Part shown: in pieces, positions 1-9,099 of the stretch
Numbering within the stretch: position 1 is the first letter of the stretch
Layout: each line of letters opens with the position of its first letter
Assembly: GCF_900098925.1 (NCBI RefSeq)
Contig: NZ_LT622357.1
Location: 451,496-515,495, forward strand
From: Bacillus massiliglaciei
GTDB taxonomy: Bacteria > Bacillota > Bacilli > Bacillales > DSM-1321
Direction: 5' to 3'
Length of the DNA: 64,000 bases
Notes under the pieces: model-generated
Databases searched by the model: none
What the model saw: only the letters and a program-made list of their open reading frames with translations
What the model was told of the DNA's origin: nothing
Program-made: the position numbers and the translations under genes

Positions 1-1597
1 ATTTCTTTCGCAGCCGATCGATCCTGCTTCCTAACACATGGTGCGCTAATTTGGTCTTTAACGTTATTACTGCATAAATAAAAGCTCCAAAGACAGCAGC
101 GATTGCCGTGATCACAACGGCTTCCATCCGGCTTTCCGTATCAAGTCCAAGCATCAAGAGAGCCTTCACTATCCATGTCCCGATCCCCATTATAATAGAA
201 ATGATTGTAATCAAAAGGGTGCGTTTAAATACAAGATTATAACGATACCCTGTAAAATAAGCGATCACAAACAGATTCATAATACAGGCGACGAAAAAGC
301 CGAGTGATGTCGCATAGATTGAGCCATCTGTTCCAAAAAATCGGATTAATGGCAGGTTAAGACTTAACTTTACCAATAATCCCATCAGCAGACTTAGTAC
401 TGTGAATTTCTGTCGGTTAATTCCCTGCAGGATTGATGCCGTCACAGAAAATAAGGCAAATAAAACGGCAGTTGGAGCATAGGCCTGAAGTACTTCGGCG
501 CCTATCGGATCATGTTCATAAAAAGAGGAATAAATCGGATCCGCAAGAACAGCCATCCCCACTACAGCCGGTATTGTAATAAACAGCAGAATCTGAAAAG
601 CCTGGTCTATATACCGTTTGAACACACTGAAATCCTCACTCACGAACGCTTTCGTAATGGCAGGCAGCAAGGCCATGGAAAAACCGGTGGCAAGCGTCAT
701 TGGAATGAGAACAATCTTCTGAGCATACGTATTCAAAATCCCCAAAGAGTCCTCCGCAATTTTCCCAAGACCCCCTGAACTCATTCCCCTTAAAAAGGTA
801 AGGTTATCCACCATCTGAAAAACCGGCATCGCAATTCCAACAAAAACAAACGGAATAGAAGAAATCAGAATTTCTTTATATATAGCCGGAAGAGAGACAT
901 GAATGGTTCCCCTGTCCCGAGCCAGCATTTCATCGAAACCCGGTTTATGTTTTCTCCAGTACCAAAACAGAACCAGCAAGCCGCCAAGGGCGCCAATCGT
1001 TGCTGCAAACGTCGCTGCTTGGATCGCTTCAACGATGCTTCCATCCGCAATCTTCAAGACAACAAAAACCCCCGCCAGAAGGAAAACGATTCGGACAAGC
1101 TGCTCAACAACCTGTGAAATGGCTGTAGGAGCCATTTCTTCGTGTCCCTGGAAAAAACCTCTGATAATACTCATAAAAGGCACTAAAATCAAGGCAAAAC
1201 TAACAGCCCGTATGACTGATGTTATGTCTTCAACCGGCACTTCTGCTTCCGGTGTCTTAATAAAATCAGCATAAACCGGTGCCAGCATGTACAAAAATAA
1301 AAAGGCAAGAACACCTGTAATCATCATAAGCAAGAGGCTTGATTTAAAGAGCCTCCTGCTTACTGCATATTCTTCAATGGCATTATATTTCGAAACGAAT
1401 TTCGAAATTGCAAGCGGCATTCCGGCCGTTGCAAAACTGATAAACAACGTATAGGGCACATATCCAAGATTATAAAGATATCCGCCGGTCTTTCCTACCA
1501 TCGCTTCGAATGGTATAAGGTAAAATAATCCTAAAACCTTTGATAACATTGAACCTACTGTTAAAATAAAAGCCCCTTTTAAGAACTTAGATGACAT
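1..1597 (-). CDS. ytgP: YtgP/MurJ-like polysaccharide/lipid flippase, 3' end cut off
   Basis: Multi-pass membrane protein of the MATE/MVF/polysaccharide-transporter superfamily, expected to flip lipid-linked cell-wall or polysaccharide precursors across the membrane. The frame is open from an ATG at 1595-1597 to the window edge, giving about 532 residues; B. subtilis YtgP is about 540, so only a short C-terminal tail is missing. The translation begins [17 protein letters not shown] and contains roughly a dozen hydrophobic segments, with conserved pieces such as [20 protein letters not shown] and [17 protein letters not shown] typical of the family. A purine-rich GGGAAGGG site precedes the start. 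It is divergent from the YtfP-like gene, the same neighbour pair as in B. subtilis. Exact substrate is not readable from the sequence. Confidence 0.85.
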   Translation of the reverse strand, partial: MSSKFLKGAFILTVGSMLSKVLGLFYLIPFEAMVGKTGGYLYNLGYVPYTLFISFATAGMPLAISKFVSKYNAIEEYAVSRRLFKSSLLLMMITGVLAFLFLYMLAPVYADFIKTPEAEVPVEDITSVIRAVSFALILVPFMSIIRGFFQGHEEMAPTAISQVVEQLVRIVFLLAGVFVVLKIADGSIVEAIQAATFAATIGALGGLLVLFWYWRKHKPGFDEMLARDRGTIHVSLPAIYKEILISSIPFVFVGIAMPVFQMVDNLTFLRGMSSGGLGKIAEDSLGILNTYAQKIVLIPMTLATGFSMALLPAITKAFVSEDFSVFKRYIDQAFQILLFITIPAVVGMAVLADPIYSSFYEHDPIGAEVLQAYAPTAVLFALFSVTASILQGINRQKFTVLSLLMGLLVKLSLNLPLIRFFGTDGSIYATSLGFFVACIMNLFVIAYFTGYRYNLVFKRTLLITIISIIMGIGTWIVKALLMLGLDTESRMEAVVITAIAAVFGAFIYAVITLKTKLAHHVLGSRIDRLRKK

Positions 1598-1776
1598 ATA
1601 ATCCCTTCCCGACCATATCAGTTACATTTCACATTTTTTTATCTTATCATATCTCCAGATGGAAAAACGGTATGAAGTTCAAAAAAACTACAATCAGTTT
1701 ACCTTTTTTGAAGATAATACTCAATTATATATTGACTTATTCTTTCCGGCACTCGCCTTCGCATGCTCAAATGCTA

Positions 1777-1782
1777 TATAAT
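1777..1782 (+). promoter_or_regulatory. Candidate -10 for ytfP-like gene
   Basis: A TATAAT hexamer 27 bases before the likely ATG, overlapping an extended -10 reading TGC-TATATA at 1772-1780. No good -35 at 17 bases spacing is visible, so this is a weak call. Confidence 0.35.
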
Positions 1783-1809
1783 GAAAGAATTGAAAAAAGC
1801 AAAGTGGTG

Positions 1810-3093
1810 ATGAACTTGAAATATGATGTAATCGTGATTGGCGGCGGGCCTTCCGGACTTATGGCCGCTATTGCCGCAGGAGAAAAAGGAGCAAGAGTTC
1901 TCCTCGTAGATAAAGGAGAAAAACTCGGCCGGAAACTCGCTATATCCGGCGGCGGAAGATGCAATGTTACAAACCGCCTTTCGATTGATGAAATTATTAA
2001 ACATATCCCCGGCAACGGAAAATTCCTTTACAGTGCCTTCGCTGAATTTAATAATGAAGATATTATTCATTTCTTTGAAAAGCTGGGAGTCGGTTTAAAA
2101 GAGGAAGACCATGGCAGAATGTTCCCCGTCAGCAATTCTGCACAAAGCGTGGTGAATGCCCTTCTGGACCGTCTCGAAGAATTAAAGGTCACCATTTATA
2201 AAAATTCTCCAGTAAAAGAGGTTTTATATGCTAATGGCCGGACAGACGGGGTATTGTTAAAAGACGGACAAAGCTTCCGTGCTGACGCAGTTGTCATTGC
2301 TGTCGGCGGCAAGTCTGTTCCCCAGACCGGTTCTACTGGCGACGGATATGCCTGGGCAAGAAAAGCCGGACATACGATTACGGATTTATTCCCGACAGAA
2401 GTGCCTGTACTGAGCAATGAAAGATTCATTAAAGAAAAAACTCTTCAGGGACTTGCTTTGAGGGATACCGCTTTAAGTGTGCTCAACCCTAAAGGAAAAC
2501 CTTTGATTACCCACAGGATGGACATGCTCTTCACCCATTTCGGCATCTCCGGCCCAGCTGTCCTGCGGTGCAGCCAATTTGTTGTGAAAGCTATGAAGAA
2601 ATGGAACCTGGCAGCGGTCACGATGAAGATAGATGCTCTTCCCGATTTGAATCAAGAAGAAGTATTCCAGAAAATCATGAAGGAAATCAAAAGCGAACCA
2701 AAAAAAGCAATTAAAAACACATTAAAAGGCTTGCTGCCGGAAAGATATCTCCATTTCCTGCTTGAGTTAAGCGAAATTGATCTGCAGGAACAGGGAGCAG
2801 CTGTCTCACATGACAAAATCCGCCGATTCGCAGAATTGTGCAAAGACTTCCGCTTTGATGTGAACGGAACCCAGTCAATCGAAAAAGCCTTTGTGACCGG
2901 CGGCGGTGTTTCAGTAAAAGAAATCCACCCGAAAGAAATGTCTTCAAAAGTCATGGCAGGATTATATTTCTGCGGTGAAATCCTGGATATCCACGGCTAT
3001 ACAGGGGGCTACAATATTACATCAGCTCTTGTGACCGGAAGGCTTGCCGGCATGAATGCCGCTGGATTTGCCAAAAACGGACTTTCTGAATAA
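1810..3093 (+). CDS. ytfP: YtfP/HI0933-family FAD/NAD(P)-dependent oxidoreductase
   Basis: Flavoprotein of the HI0933/YhiN family (about 427 aa). The N-terminal dinucleotide fold has [18 protein letters not shown] near residue 7, followed by [16 protein letters not shown], a family signature; the C-terminus has the [20 protein letters not shown]-site segment. The reaction is unknown for most of the family. The reading frame stays open back to 1591, but the first 73 codons look like promoter and leader sequence and overlap the divergent gene, so I start at ATG 1810. TTG at 1816 would place AAGTGGTGA at a better ribosome-binding distance and is a real alternative. The gene is next to a YtgP-like gene as in B. 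subtilis. Confidence 0.85.
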   Translation: MNLKYDVIVIGGGPSGLMAAIAAGEKGARVLLVDKGEKLGRKLAISGGGRCNVTNRLSIDEIIKHIPGNGKFLYSAFAEFNNEDIIHFFEKLGVGLKEEDHGRMFPVSNSAQSVVNALLDRLEELKVTIYKNSPVKEVLYANGRTDGVLLKDGQSFRADAVVIAVGGKSVPQTGSTGDGYAWARKAGHTITDLFPTEVPVLSNERFIKEKTLQGLALRDTALSVLNPKGKPLITHRMDMLFTHFGISGPAVLRCSQFVVKAMKKWNLAAVTMKIDALPDLNQEEVFQKIMKEIKSEPKKAIKNTLKGLLPERYLHFLLELSEIDLQEQGAAVSHDKIRRFAELCKDFRFDVNGTQSIEKAFVTGGGVSVKEIHPKEMSSKVMAGLYFCGEILDIHGYTGGYNITSALVTGRLAGMNAAGFAKNGLSE

Positions 3094-3149
3094 TCCGTAC
3101 ACCAGCAGCCGCATACTATACTGAACCTATCTAAAGGAGCCGATTTCAA

Positions 3150-3497
3150 ATGAGCCATGTCATTAATCATCTGTTTCAGAAAGCGCAATCTGCCATCAGC
3201 CAAACAGCTGAGTATGTAAAGGAAAAACTCGCAGAAGCAGCAGGAACATCAGAAACGATTCCTGAAATTGTCCGCATGATTGAAACAGATCCGGAAACAA
3301 CTGTACAAAAGCAGCAGCTATTAGGTCTCGAGTTTACTTTTTACCATTTAGAAAAATCCGGAATCAACTATTACCTTGAGACTAAAGGTTCTTATATCCT
3401 GCAGTTGGATATTCACTCCGCCGGCCATGAAATTCTGGCCTACCGATCCTACCGGGATCAAAAAAAACTTGGAAGTTCCGTACGAATACCTAATTGA
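3150..3497 (+). CDS. Small protein of unknown function
   Basis: A 115-aa acidic-to-neutral cytoplasmic protein with no signal peptide or membrane segment, beginning MSHVINHLFQKAQSAISQ. I do not recognise the family. It has an excellent AAAGGAG site 9 bases before the ATG, sits 56 bases after the YtfP-like gene on the same strand, and is followed directly by an intrinsic terminator, so it probably forms the end of a two-gene unit. The first half looks helical (VKEKLAEAAGTSE), the second half looks like a small beta-rich fold ending YRSYRDQKKLGSSVRIPN. Confidence 0.7.
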   Translation: MSHVINHLFQKAQSAISQTAEYVKEKLAEAAGTSETIPEIVRMIETDPETTVQKQQLLGLEFTFYHLEKSGINYYLETKGSYILQLDIHSAGHEILAYRSYRDQKKLGSSVRIPN

Positions 3498-3505
3498 ACA
3501 CCTGG

Positions 3506-3532
3506 CCTTCCCGAAAAATCGGGAAGGTTTTT
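3506..3532 (+). terminator. Intrinsic terminator after small gene
   Basis: Nine-base stem CCTTCCCGA / TCGGGAAGG at 3506-3514 and 3519-3527 with an AAAA loop and a TTTTTA tail, reading rightward. Confidence 0.85.
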
Positions 3533-3536
3533 ATAT

Positions 3537-3854
3537 TCAAAAATCCTGCAGAGGATCAAATTGATGCGCATTCAGATTAACCGCTTTGTCACTCAAAAAG
3601 GAAACACCTTCCTCTTTCAGTTTTTTCAGCTGACTGGCACTGGCCAGCGGATCCTGAATAGCAATCTCTCCTTTCTTATTCACGACTCTGTGCCAGGGAA
3701 GGTCATATTTATCACTGCAGGAGTGAAGGATACGTACAACCTGCCGCGCTCCCCGGGGACTTCCGGCCATTCGTGCCACTTGTCCATATGTTGCAACTTC
3801 CCCCTCTGGAATCTTTTGGATGATCTCAATGACTCTTTCTGTAAAGGCTTTCAC
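3537..3854 (-). CDS. Alkyltransferase-like (ATL) protein, MGMT DNA-binding fold
   Basis: A 105-aa protein with only the C-terminal DNA-binding/active-site domain of O6-alkylguanine-DNA alkyltransferase. The helix-turn-helix region reads VATYGQVARMAGSPRGARQV, and the active-site motif is PWHRV where true alkyltransferases have PCHRV. The acceptor cysteine is thus replaced by tryptophan, the hallmark of ATL proteins, which bind alkylated guanine and flag it for nucleotide excision repair. The frame opens at ATG 3875, but GTG at 3852-3854 is preceded by GAAGGAG at good spacing and is preferred. It converges on the small unknown gene with 39 bases between stops. Confidence 0.85.
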   Translation of the reverse strand: MKAFTERVIEIIQKIPEGEVATYGQVARMAGSPRGARQVVRILHSCSDKYDLPWHRVVNKKGEIAIQDPLASASQLKKLKEEGVSFLSDKAVNLNAHQFDPLQDF

Positions 3855-3928
3855 AGTGCCCACTCCTTCTTTCACCCGTTTCTTCCATTTTATCTAAATT
3901 CACGGCAAAAGGATGACACTTCGTCTTA

Positions 3929-4126
3929 TTATACTTTGCTTTTTTTATAGATCACCATAGCACTGAAACAGTAAATCTGTTCTTCTTCCTCTTCACCTTC
4001 GCCGGTTGCCGCTACATTATATTTTATATCGATGATTTGGCTTTCTTTGATATTCTGCAAAAACCCATTCATTTCGTCTTCTAGGTCCTTTTCATGTTCA
4101 TAATCAAATACCTTTACTTGAATCAT
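3929..4126 (-). CDS. cse60: Sporulation protein Cse60-like
   Basis: A 65-aa acidic protein, [20 protein letters not shown] at the start, with an EGEEEEEQ run near residue 48; this matches the Cse60 family, whose B. subtilis member is transcribed by sigma-E in the mother cell. Function is unknown. The frame is open upstream to 4279, but the ATG at 4124-4126 has GGAGGAACGATAC in front, and the upstream part overlaps the divergent regulator, so I use the short form. I could not place a convincing sigma-E promoter. Confidence 0.75.
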   Translation of the reverse strand: MIQVKVFDYEHEKDLEDEMNGFLQNIKESQIIDIKYNVAATGEGEEEEEQIYCFSAMVIYKKSKV

Positions 4127-4310
4127 CGTATCGTTCCTCCCTGTTTTATTAGTAGAGGATAGCCATTTTATAGATTTCCAATACCTATTATCTGAATATT
4201 CGATATTAATCTCCATCTTTCTTATGAAAGGGTATACATACAAAAAATATCCCATGTATAATGAAACCAATCCTAGCATTTTGAAAATCCCGTTGAAGGA
4301 GGCGGACAGA

Positions 4311-6137
4311 TTGCCTGAACATTATCGAACATTATCAGAAATCAATTATGACATTGTGAAAAATCATGAACCAGTTCATAAATGGATGACACGGGAACCT
4401 GTAACGCTGTTCGCAGACCAGACATTGCGTGAGGCGATTTCACTTCTGAATTCCCGAAAAATAGACGGTCTGCCGGTCATATCGACAGACCGTCATGTGA
4501 TTGGGATGCTGACAAAGTCCGGGCTGATGAACAGTTTTGCAGAAGGTATATCCCCCGATACGCCTGTTGCCGATGTCATGAACACGTCAGTTTTAACGAT
4601 TGGGCCGGACGAATCCATCTCTGATGCTTGGAAAATGCCTGCTGAGCGTCTGCCTGTAACAGACTCTGAAGGCAGCCTGATCGGTATTCTGACCCGGACG
4701 GATATCCTTCACTCTTATTTCTATTGTCTCGCTCAGCTTCAGGAAACGATTCATACAGCAGAAACGCTGAGCATTATTTTAGAAAGTGCCTATGAAGGCA
4801 TCGCCGTCATAGACGCTTCCGGAACCATTCGGGAGATTAACAAAGCATACTGCCGCTTTATTGGCAAAAAACGCGAAGAAGCCATCGGCAAACATGTAAC
4901 AGAAGTGATTGACAATACCAGACTGCATATCGTCAGTGCCACCGGAATTGAAGAAAGAGGATATATTCAGCATATTCAGGGGCAGGATATGGTCGTACAC
5001 CGTATTCCCATCCGAAAAGACGGAGAGATTGTGGGAGCCATCGGAATGCTGATCTTTGAAGGGGTCACCGAATTGTACAATATTCTCGGCCGGATGCAGG
5101 AACTTTCCAGACAAGTTGCAGACAGTTCCCTGATCACACCAAAGCCGAATGAAATCAATCAGCATTTCGAACGAATCCTTGGTAATAGTGAATCCATTGT
5201 TTTCGTAAAAAAAATTGCCAAGAAGGCAGCCGCCACCCCGTCCACCGTCTTAATTACCGGCGAAAGCGGAACAGGCAAGGAGCTGTTTGCTGAGGCGATT
5301 CATCATTTAAGTCCCTTCGCAGACGGTCCCTTTATCAGCGTGAATTGTGCAGCAATCCCGGAAAACCTGCTGGAAGCGGAGTTATTTGGTTATGAGGAAG
5401 GCTCGTTCACCGGTGCCCGAAAAGGCGGCAAGCCCGGAAAATTTGAGCTGGCACACAGAGGAACCTTGTTTTTAGATGAAATTGGCGATATGCCGATGCT
5501 CATGCAGGCAAAAATTCTCCGAGCGCTTCAGGAACGCGCAGTGGAACGGGTTGGCGGGGTCACCAAACAGCAGGTGGATGTACGAATTATCGCAGCAACC
5601 AATAAAAATCTCGAAGACATGGTCAAAAAAGGAACCTTTAGGGAAGATCTGTATTACCGGCTGAACATTATCCGTCTGAATTTGCCCCCCCTTCGTGAAC
5701 GAAGAAAGGACATTCCGATTTTAATCACGCACCATCTGACATCATTTTGCGAACAATTCGGACTTCCTCCTAAATTCATGTTGGCGGAAGCCTTGCACAT
5801 ATTAAGCGAATACCGCTGGCCAGGCAATATCAGGGAACTGATTAATACGGTTGAAATGCTTGTCAGTTTAACCGAAAACCAGGAAATTACAGCAGCTGAT
5901 CTGCCTGTTCATTTCCGCGCCCCGCTTTCGGATTCATTAACACTCCAAGATGCCGGCCGTATTGGCAATAAGGAGAGTATATTAACGGAAATGAAAGAGA
6001 TGGTCAGCAGAAATGAAAAGGAGGCCATCCTTAAAGCCCTTTCTGAATCCAATGGAAATAAGGCGGCTGCTGCCAGAATGCTCGGCATCCAACGATCGAC
6101 TCTCTATGAAAAGCTAAAAAAATATCACATTTCCTAA
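4311..6137 (+). CDS. Sigma-54-dependent activator with CBS pair, PAS and AAA+ domains
   Basis: Bacterial enhancer-binding protein, about 608 aa from a TTG start. Order: two CBS motifs at about residues 23-137 ([20 protein letters not shown], then [19 protein letters not shown]), a PAS-like sensor at about 150-245 ([19 protein letters not shown]), a sigma-54 AAA+ domain at about 285-515 with Walker A GESGTGKE, Walker [12 protein letters not shown] and the sigma-54 contact loop GSFTGA (usually GAFTGA), and a Fis-type helix-turn-helix at the C-terminus ([20 protein letters not shown]). The frame is open from 4224, but TTG 4311 has AAGGAGG eight bases upstream and the earlier part overlaps the cse60 promoter region. 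It lies directly upstream of a consensus sigma-54 promoter and two dyad sites, so it almost certainly activates the 6286-10548 operon, with CBS (nucleotide?) and PAS (small molecule?) inputs. Confidence 0.9.
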   Translation: MPEHYRTLSEINYDIVKNHEPVHKWMTREPVTLFADQTLREAISLLNSRKIDGLPVISTDRHVIGMLTKSGLMNSFAEGISPDTPVADVMNTSVLTIGPDESISDAWKMPAERLPVTDSEGSLIGILTRTDILHSYFYCLAQLQETIHTAETLSIILESAYEGIAVIDASGTIREINKAYCRFIGKKREEAIGKHVTEVIDNTRLHIVSATGIEERGYIQHIQGQDMVVHRIPIRKDGEIVGAIGMLIFEGVTELYNILGRMQELSRQVADSSLITPKPNEINQHFERILGNSESIVFVKKIAKKAAATPSTVLITGESGTGKELFAEAIHHLSPFADGPFISVNCAAIPENLLEAELFGYEEGSFTGARKGGKPGKFELAHRGTLFLDEIGDMPMLMQAKILRALQERAVERVGGVTKQQVDVRIIAATNKNLEDMVKKGTFREDLYYRLNIIRLNLPPLRERRKDIPILITHHLTSFCEQFGLPPKFMLAEALHILSEYRWPGNIRELINTVEMLVSLTENQEITAADLPVHFRAPLSDSLTLQDAGRIGNKESILTEMKEMVSRNEKEAILKALSESNGNKAAAARMLGIQRSTLYEKLKKYHIS

Positions 6138-6140
6138 GAA

Positions 6141-6160
6141 GTGTCCGTATTATCAGACAC
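6141..6160 (+). promoter_or_regulatory. Upstream activator site 1 (inverted repeat)
   Basis: GTGTC-N10-GACAC dyad, four bases after the activator stop codon and about 80 bases upstream of the sigma-54 promoter; its arms are identical to site 2, 33 bp downstream. Likely enhancer for the adjacent Fis-type activator. Confidence 0.8.
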
Positions 6161-6173
6161 TTATCGGACAATA

Positions 6174-6193
6174 GTGTCTGTAACAAACGACAC
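6174..6193 (+). promoter_or_regulatory. Upstream activator site 2 (inverted repeat)
   Basis: Second GTGTC-N10-GACAC dyad, 33 bp (about three helical turns) from site 1, so both would be on the same DNA face. Confidence 0.8.
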
Positions 6194-6233
6194 TTTTACT
6201 GATAGAAAATGGATGAATTCTCGTTTTTCATGT

Positions 6234-6248
6234 TGGCACCCTTCTTGC
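6234..6248 (+). promoter_or_regulatory. Sigma-54 (-24/-12) promoter
   Basis: TGGCAC-N5-TTGC exact consensus: TGGCAC at 6234-6239, TTGC at 6245-6248, followed by AT. It lies 38 bases before the alcohol dehydrogenase ATG. Confidence 0.93.
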
Positions 6249-6285
6249 ATATTAAACTAGTAACAACATATAAGGAGGGAAAGAT

Positions 6286-7482
6286 ATGAATACTTTTTCA
6301 GAGTTTCGCATGCCGAAAGCAGTATTTTATGGTCAGGACTCTCTGTCACAGCTAGGCAAACAAGCCGCTCAATATGGCAGCAAAGTTCTTTTAGTAAGTG
6401 ACAGAATTATGGAGCAGCTTGGCCATGTGCAGCGATGCATTGATTTATTTGAACAGTATAATGTGGCCTGTGTCACTTATTTAGATGTAAATAGTGAGCC
6501 TACCGACCTTCATGTAGATGAAGCGCTGGAGCTTTCCAAAAGAGAAAATTGTGATGTCATTGCAGCTATAGGAGGCGGCAGCTGTATAGATGCTGCCAAA
6601 GCTGTAGCAGTTCTTGCCACAAATGATGGCTACATAGGAGATATGGGGAAAAAGGTGCCAATCAAAAGAAATCCGCTGCCCTTGATTGCTGTTCCGACCA
6701 CTGCAGGAACTGGTTCAGAGGTGACCAATGTCACGGTCATTACTAATACGGCACAGGATATTAAAATGATGATTAAACACGAGGCCTTCCTTCCCTGCAC
6801 GGCCATTGTTGATCCTTCGCTCACCGTTTCGACGCCTCCGCATGTGACAGCGGCTACAGGCATTGACGCACTGTGTCACGCGATTGAAGCCTATATATCC
6901 CGGCTTTCTCAGCCATTGACCAAAAACATGGCAGCGGCAGCGATTCAGGCAATTATGAAACATTTAAGATCCGCTTATCAAAACGGAGAAAATCTGGAAG
7001 CCAGAGAACAAATGGCGATTGCCTCTATGCAGGCTGGGCTGGCGTTTTCTAATGCCTCTGTAACTTTAGTTCATGGCATGTCACGGCCGATCGGAGCCAT
7101 TTTTCATGTTCCCCATGGCGTTTCCAATGCGATGCTGCTCCCAGCTGTGCTTGAATTTACGAAAGAGTATGCGATTGAACCATTGGCAGAACTCGCTCAA
7201 ATGATGAACCCAGATTTGAAAGCGTTATCAGCGGAGGAGATGGCTGATTCAGCAATCTCGGAAATCAAGCAGCTTTGTGCTGATTTAAGGATTCCAAATA
7301 TGCAATCTTGGGGCATTGATGAAAAGAAATTTGAACTGTCCGTAGATAAGATGGCGGCAGATGCCCTGGCAAGCGGAAGTCCCGGAAATAACCCGAGGGT
7401 TCCGTCACACCAGGAAATCATTGATTTATATAAACAGTGCTATCAGTATAATTTTCAATCTGCTGAAAATATAAAACTGTAA
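6286..7482 (+). CDS. Iron-containing (group III) alcohol dehydrogenase
   Basis: 398-aa NAD(P)-dependent dehydrogenase. The nucleotide site is GGGSCIDAAKAVA near residue 96; the metal ligands sit in GIDALCHAIEAY (Asp and His) and in LVHGMSRPIGAIFHVPHGVSNA (two His). This family contains 4-hydroxybutyrate, 1,3-propanediol, lactaldehyde and 3-hydroxypropionate-type dehydrogenases, so the substrate is open. The start has AAGGAGGGAAAGAT ahead of the ATG. First gene of the sigma-54 operon; it should oxidise a hydroxylated substrate to a semialdehyde for the next enzyme, an MmsA-type aldehyde dehydrogenase, which makes a hydroxy-acid such as 3-hydroxypropionate or a relative plausible (inference). 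Confidence 0.9.
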   Translation: MNTFSEFRMPKAVFYGQDSLSQLGKQAAQYGSKVLLVSDRIMEQLGHVQRCIDLFEQYNVACVTYLDVNSEPTDLHVDEALELSKRENCDVIAAIGGGSCIDAAKAVAVLATNDGYIGDMGKKVPIKRNPLPLIAVPTTAGTGSEVTNVTVITNTAQDIKMMIKHEAFLPCTAIVDPSLTVSTPPHVTAATGIDALCHAIEAYISRLSQPLTKNMAAAAIQAIMKHLRSAYQNGENLEAREQMAIASMQAGLAFSNASVTLVHGMSRPIGAIFHVPHGVSNAMLLPAVLEFTKEYAIEPLAELAQMMNPDLKALSAEEMADSAISEIKQLCADLRIPNMQSWGIDEKKFELSVDKMAADALASGSPGNNPRVPSHQEIIDLYKQCYQYNFQSAENIKL

Positions 7483-7518
7483 ATTAAAATAAATTTACTA
7501 TATTAGGAGGATTCTTAT

Positions 7519-8982
7519 ATGACTACAAAAACAGATACTCAAATTCTTAAAAACTTTATTGAAGGCCAATGGGTTGCATCCACTTCAGGTAAAACAGAAG
7601 CCGTTCCTGATCCGGCAACCGGCGAAACTCTGGCATTCGTTCCTTTATCAAGCCGAGAGGATCTTGACCGAGCTGTCCTGGCTGCAGAAAAGGCCTTTCA
7701 AACATGGAAAACGACAGCTGTGCCGAAGCGTGCAAGAATCCTGTTTCGCTATCAGCAGCTTCTAGTAGAACATTGGGATGAATTAGCCCGCCTGATCACA
7801 CTTGAAAATGGAAAAAGCTATGAAGAGGCTTATGGTGAAGTACAGCGCGGAATTGAATGCGTGGAATTTGCCGCAGGTGCTCCTACCTTGATGATGGGAT
7901 CCCAGCTTCCGGATATCGCCACCGGGATTGAATCCGGCATGTACCGCTATCCGCTCGGTGTCATTGGCGGCATCACGCCGTTTAACTTCCCTATGATGGT
8001 GCCATGCTGGATGTTCCCTCTAGCTATTGCCTGCGGGAATACCTTTATCCTTAAGCCTTCCGAACGTACGCCATTGCTGGCTAATCGTTTGGCAGAACTA
8101 TTCACTGAAGCAGGTCTGCCGGATGGTGTCCTGAATATCGTACACGGTGCGCATGATGTAGTGAATGGAATTCTGGACCATGACAGCATAAAGGCTGTTT
8201 CATTCGTCGGTTCCCAGCCTGTAGCCGAATATGTGTACAAATCAGCTGCTGCCAACGGTAAACGAGTGCAGGCCCTTGCAGGCGCGAAGAATCACTCGAT
8301 TGTGCTGCCTGACGCTAATCTGGATTTGGCTGTCACAAATATTCTGAGCGCAGCCTTTGGATCAGCCGGTGAGCGCTGCATGGCCTGTGCCGTTGTTGTA
8401 GCAGTCGGTGACGTCGCAGATACACTCGTTGAGTCTCTAACTAAACGGGCTGATGAGATTAAAATCGGTAACGGACTTGAGAAAGGAGTATTTTTAGGTC
8501 CCGTTATCCGCCAAAGCCATAAGGATAAAACAATCCAATATATTGAATCCGGTGAAAAAGAAGGAGCTAAGCTGATTCGGGACGGCCGGACAGATTCTAT
8601 CACCCAGAACAAAGATGGCTATTTCATCGGGCCTACAATTTTCGATGAAGTGAAACCAGGCATGAAAATCTGGAATGAAGAAATTTTTGCTCCAGTTCTA
8701 TCCGTTGTACGCGTTGATACACTGGAAGAGGCAATTGAGGTAACCAATCAATCAGAATTTGCCAACGGTGCCTGCCTGTATACGGACAGTGCAAAAGCCG
8801 TGCGCCAGTTCCGTGACAATATTGATGCCGGTATGCTTGGAATAAACATGGGCGTTCCTGCTCCAATGGCCTTCTTCCCGTTCTCAGGATATAAAAAGTC
8901 CTTTTATGGCGATCTCCATGCAAACGGCCGTGACGGAGTCGAATTCTATACTCGTAAAAAAATGCTGACTGCCCGTTATTAA
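7519..8982 (+). CDS. MmsA/IolA-type CoA-acylating aldehyde dehydrogenase
   Basis: 487-aa aldehyde dehydrogenase of the methylmalonate/malonate semialdehyde dehydrogenase branch. The catalytic Cys is in [13 protein letters not shown] (about residue 286). In the position where ordinary aldehyde dehydrogenases carry the general-base Glu, this protein reads [15 protein letters not shown], the Asn-type motif characteristic of the CoA-acylating MmsA branch. Expected reaction: semialdehyde plus CoA plus NAD to acyl-CoA, with CO2 loss for malonate-type substrates. It has a TAGGAGGATTCTTAT leader and lies 36 bases after the alcohol dehydrogenase; B. subtilis IolA is the nearest well-known relative, but no iol genes are present here. 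Confidence 0.9.
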   Translation: MTTKTDTQILKNFIEGQWVASTSGKTEAVPDPATGETLAFVPLSSREDLDRAVLAAEKAFQTWKTTAVPKRARILFRYQQLLVEHWDELARLITLENGKSYEEAYGEVQRGIECVEFAAGAPTLMMGSQLPDIATGIESGMYRYPLGVIGGITPFNFPMMVPCWMFPLAIACGNTFILKPSERTPLLANRLAELFTEAGLPDGVLNIVHGAHDVVNGILDHDSIKAVSFVGSQPVAEYVYKSAAANGKRVQALAGAKNHSIVLPDANLDLAVTNILSAAFGSAGERCMACAVVVAVGDVADTLVESLTKRADEIKIGNGLEKGVFLGPVIRQSHKDKTIQYIESGEKEGAKLIRDGRTDSITQNKDGYFIGPTIFDEVKPGMKIWNEEIFAPVLSVVRVDTLEEAIEVTNQSEFANGACLYTDSAKAVRQFRDNIDAGMLGINMGVPAPMAFFPFSGYKKSFYGDLHANGRDGVEFYTRKKMLTARY

Positions 8983-9025
8983 GAACAGCATTCCAATTGC
9001 TTACCTGCTTTCGGAAGACCAACAA

Positions 9026-9060
9026 GTGCCTTGCCTGCCCAGCCGGCAAGGCACTTTATT
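9026..9060 (+). terminator. Hairpin between aldehyde dehydrogenase and permease genes
   Basis: Ten-base perfect stem GTGCCTTGCC / GGCAAGGCAC (9026-9035, 9045-9054) followed by TTTATT. It is inside the operon, 43 bases after one stop and 40 bases before the next start, so it may partially terminate and lower permease expression. Confidence 0.7.
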
Positions 9061-9099
9061 AACCTATAGAGATCTATACAGGAATCGGAGCGTGAAGAA

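Noticed and set aside
1591-1809. 73-codon N-terminal extension of the YtfP-like protein
   Set aside because: It overlaps the divergent gene's start, contains a -10-like element, and the conserved FAD fold begins right after ATG 1810.
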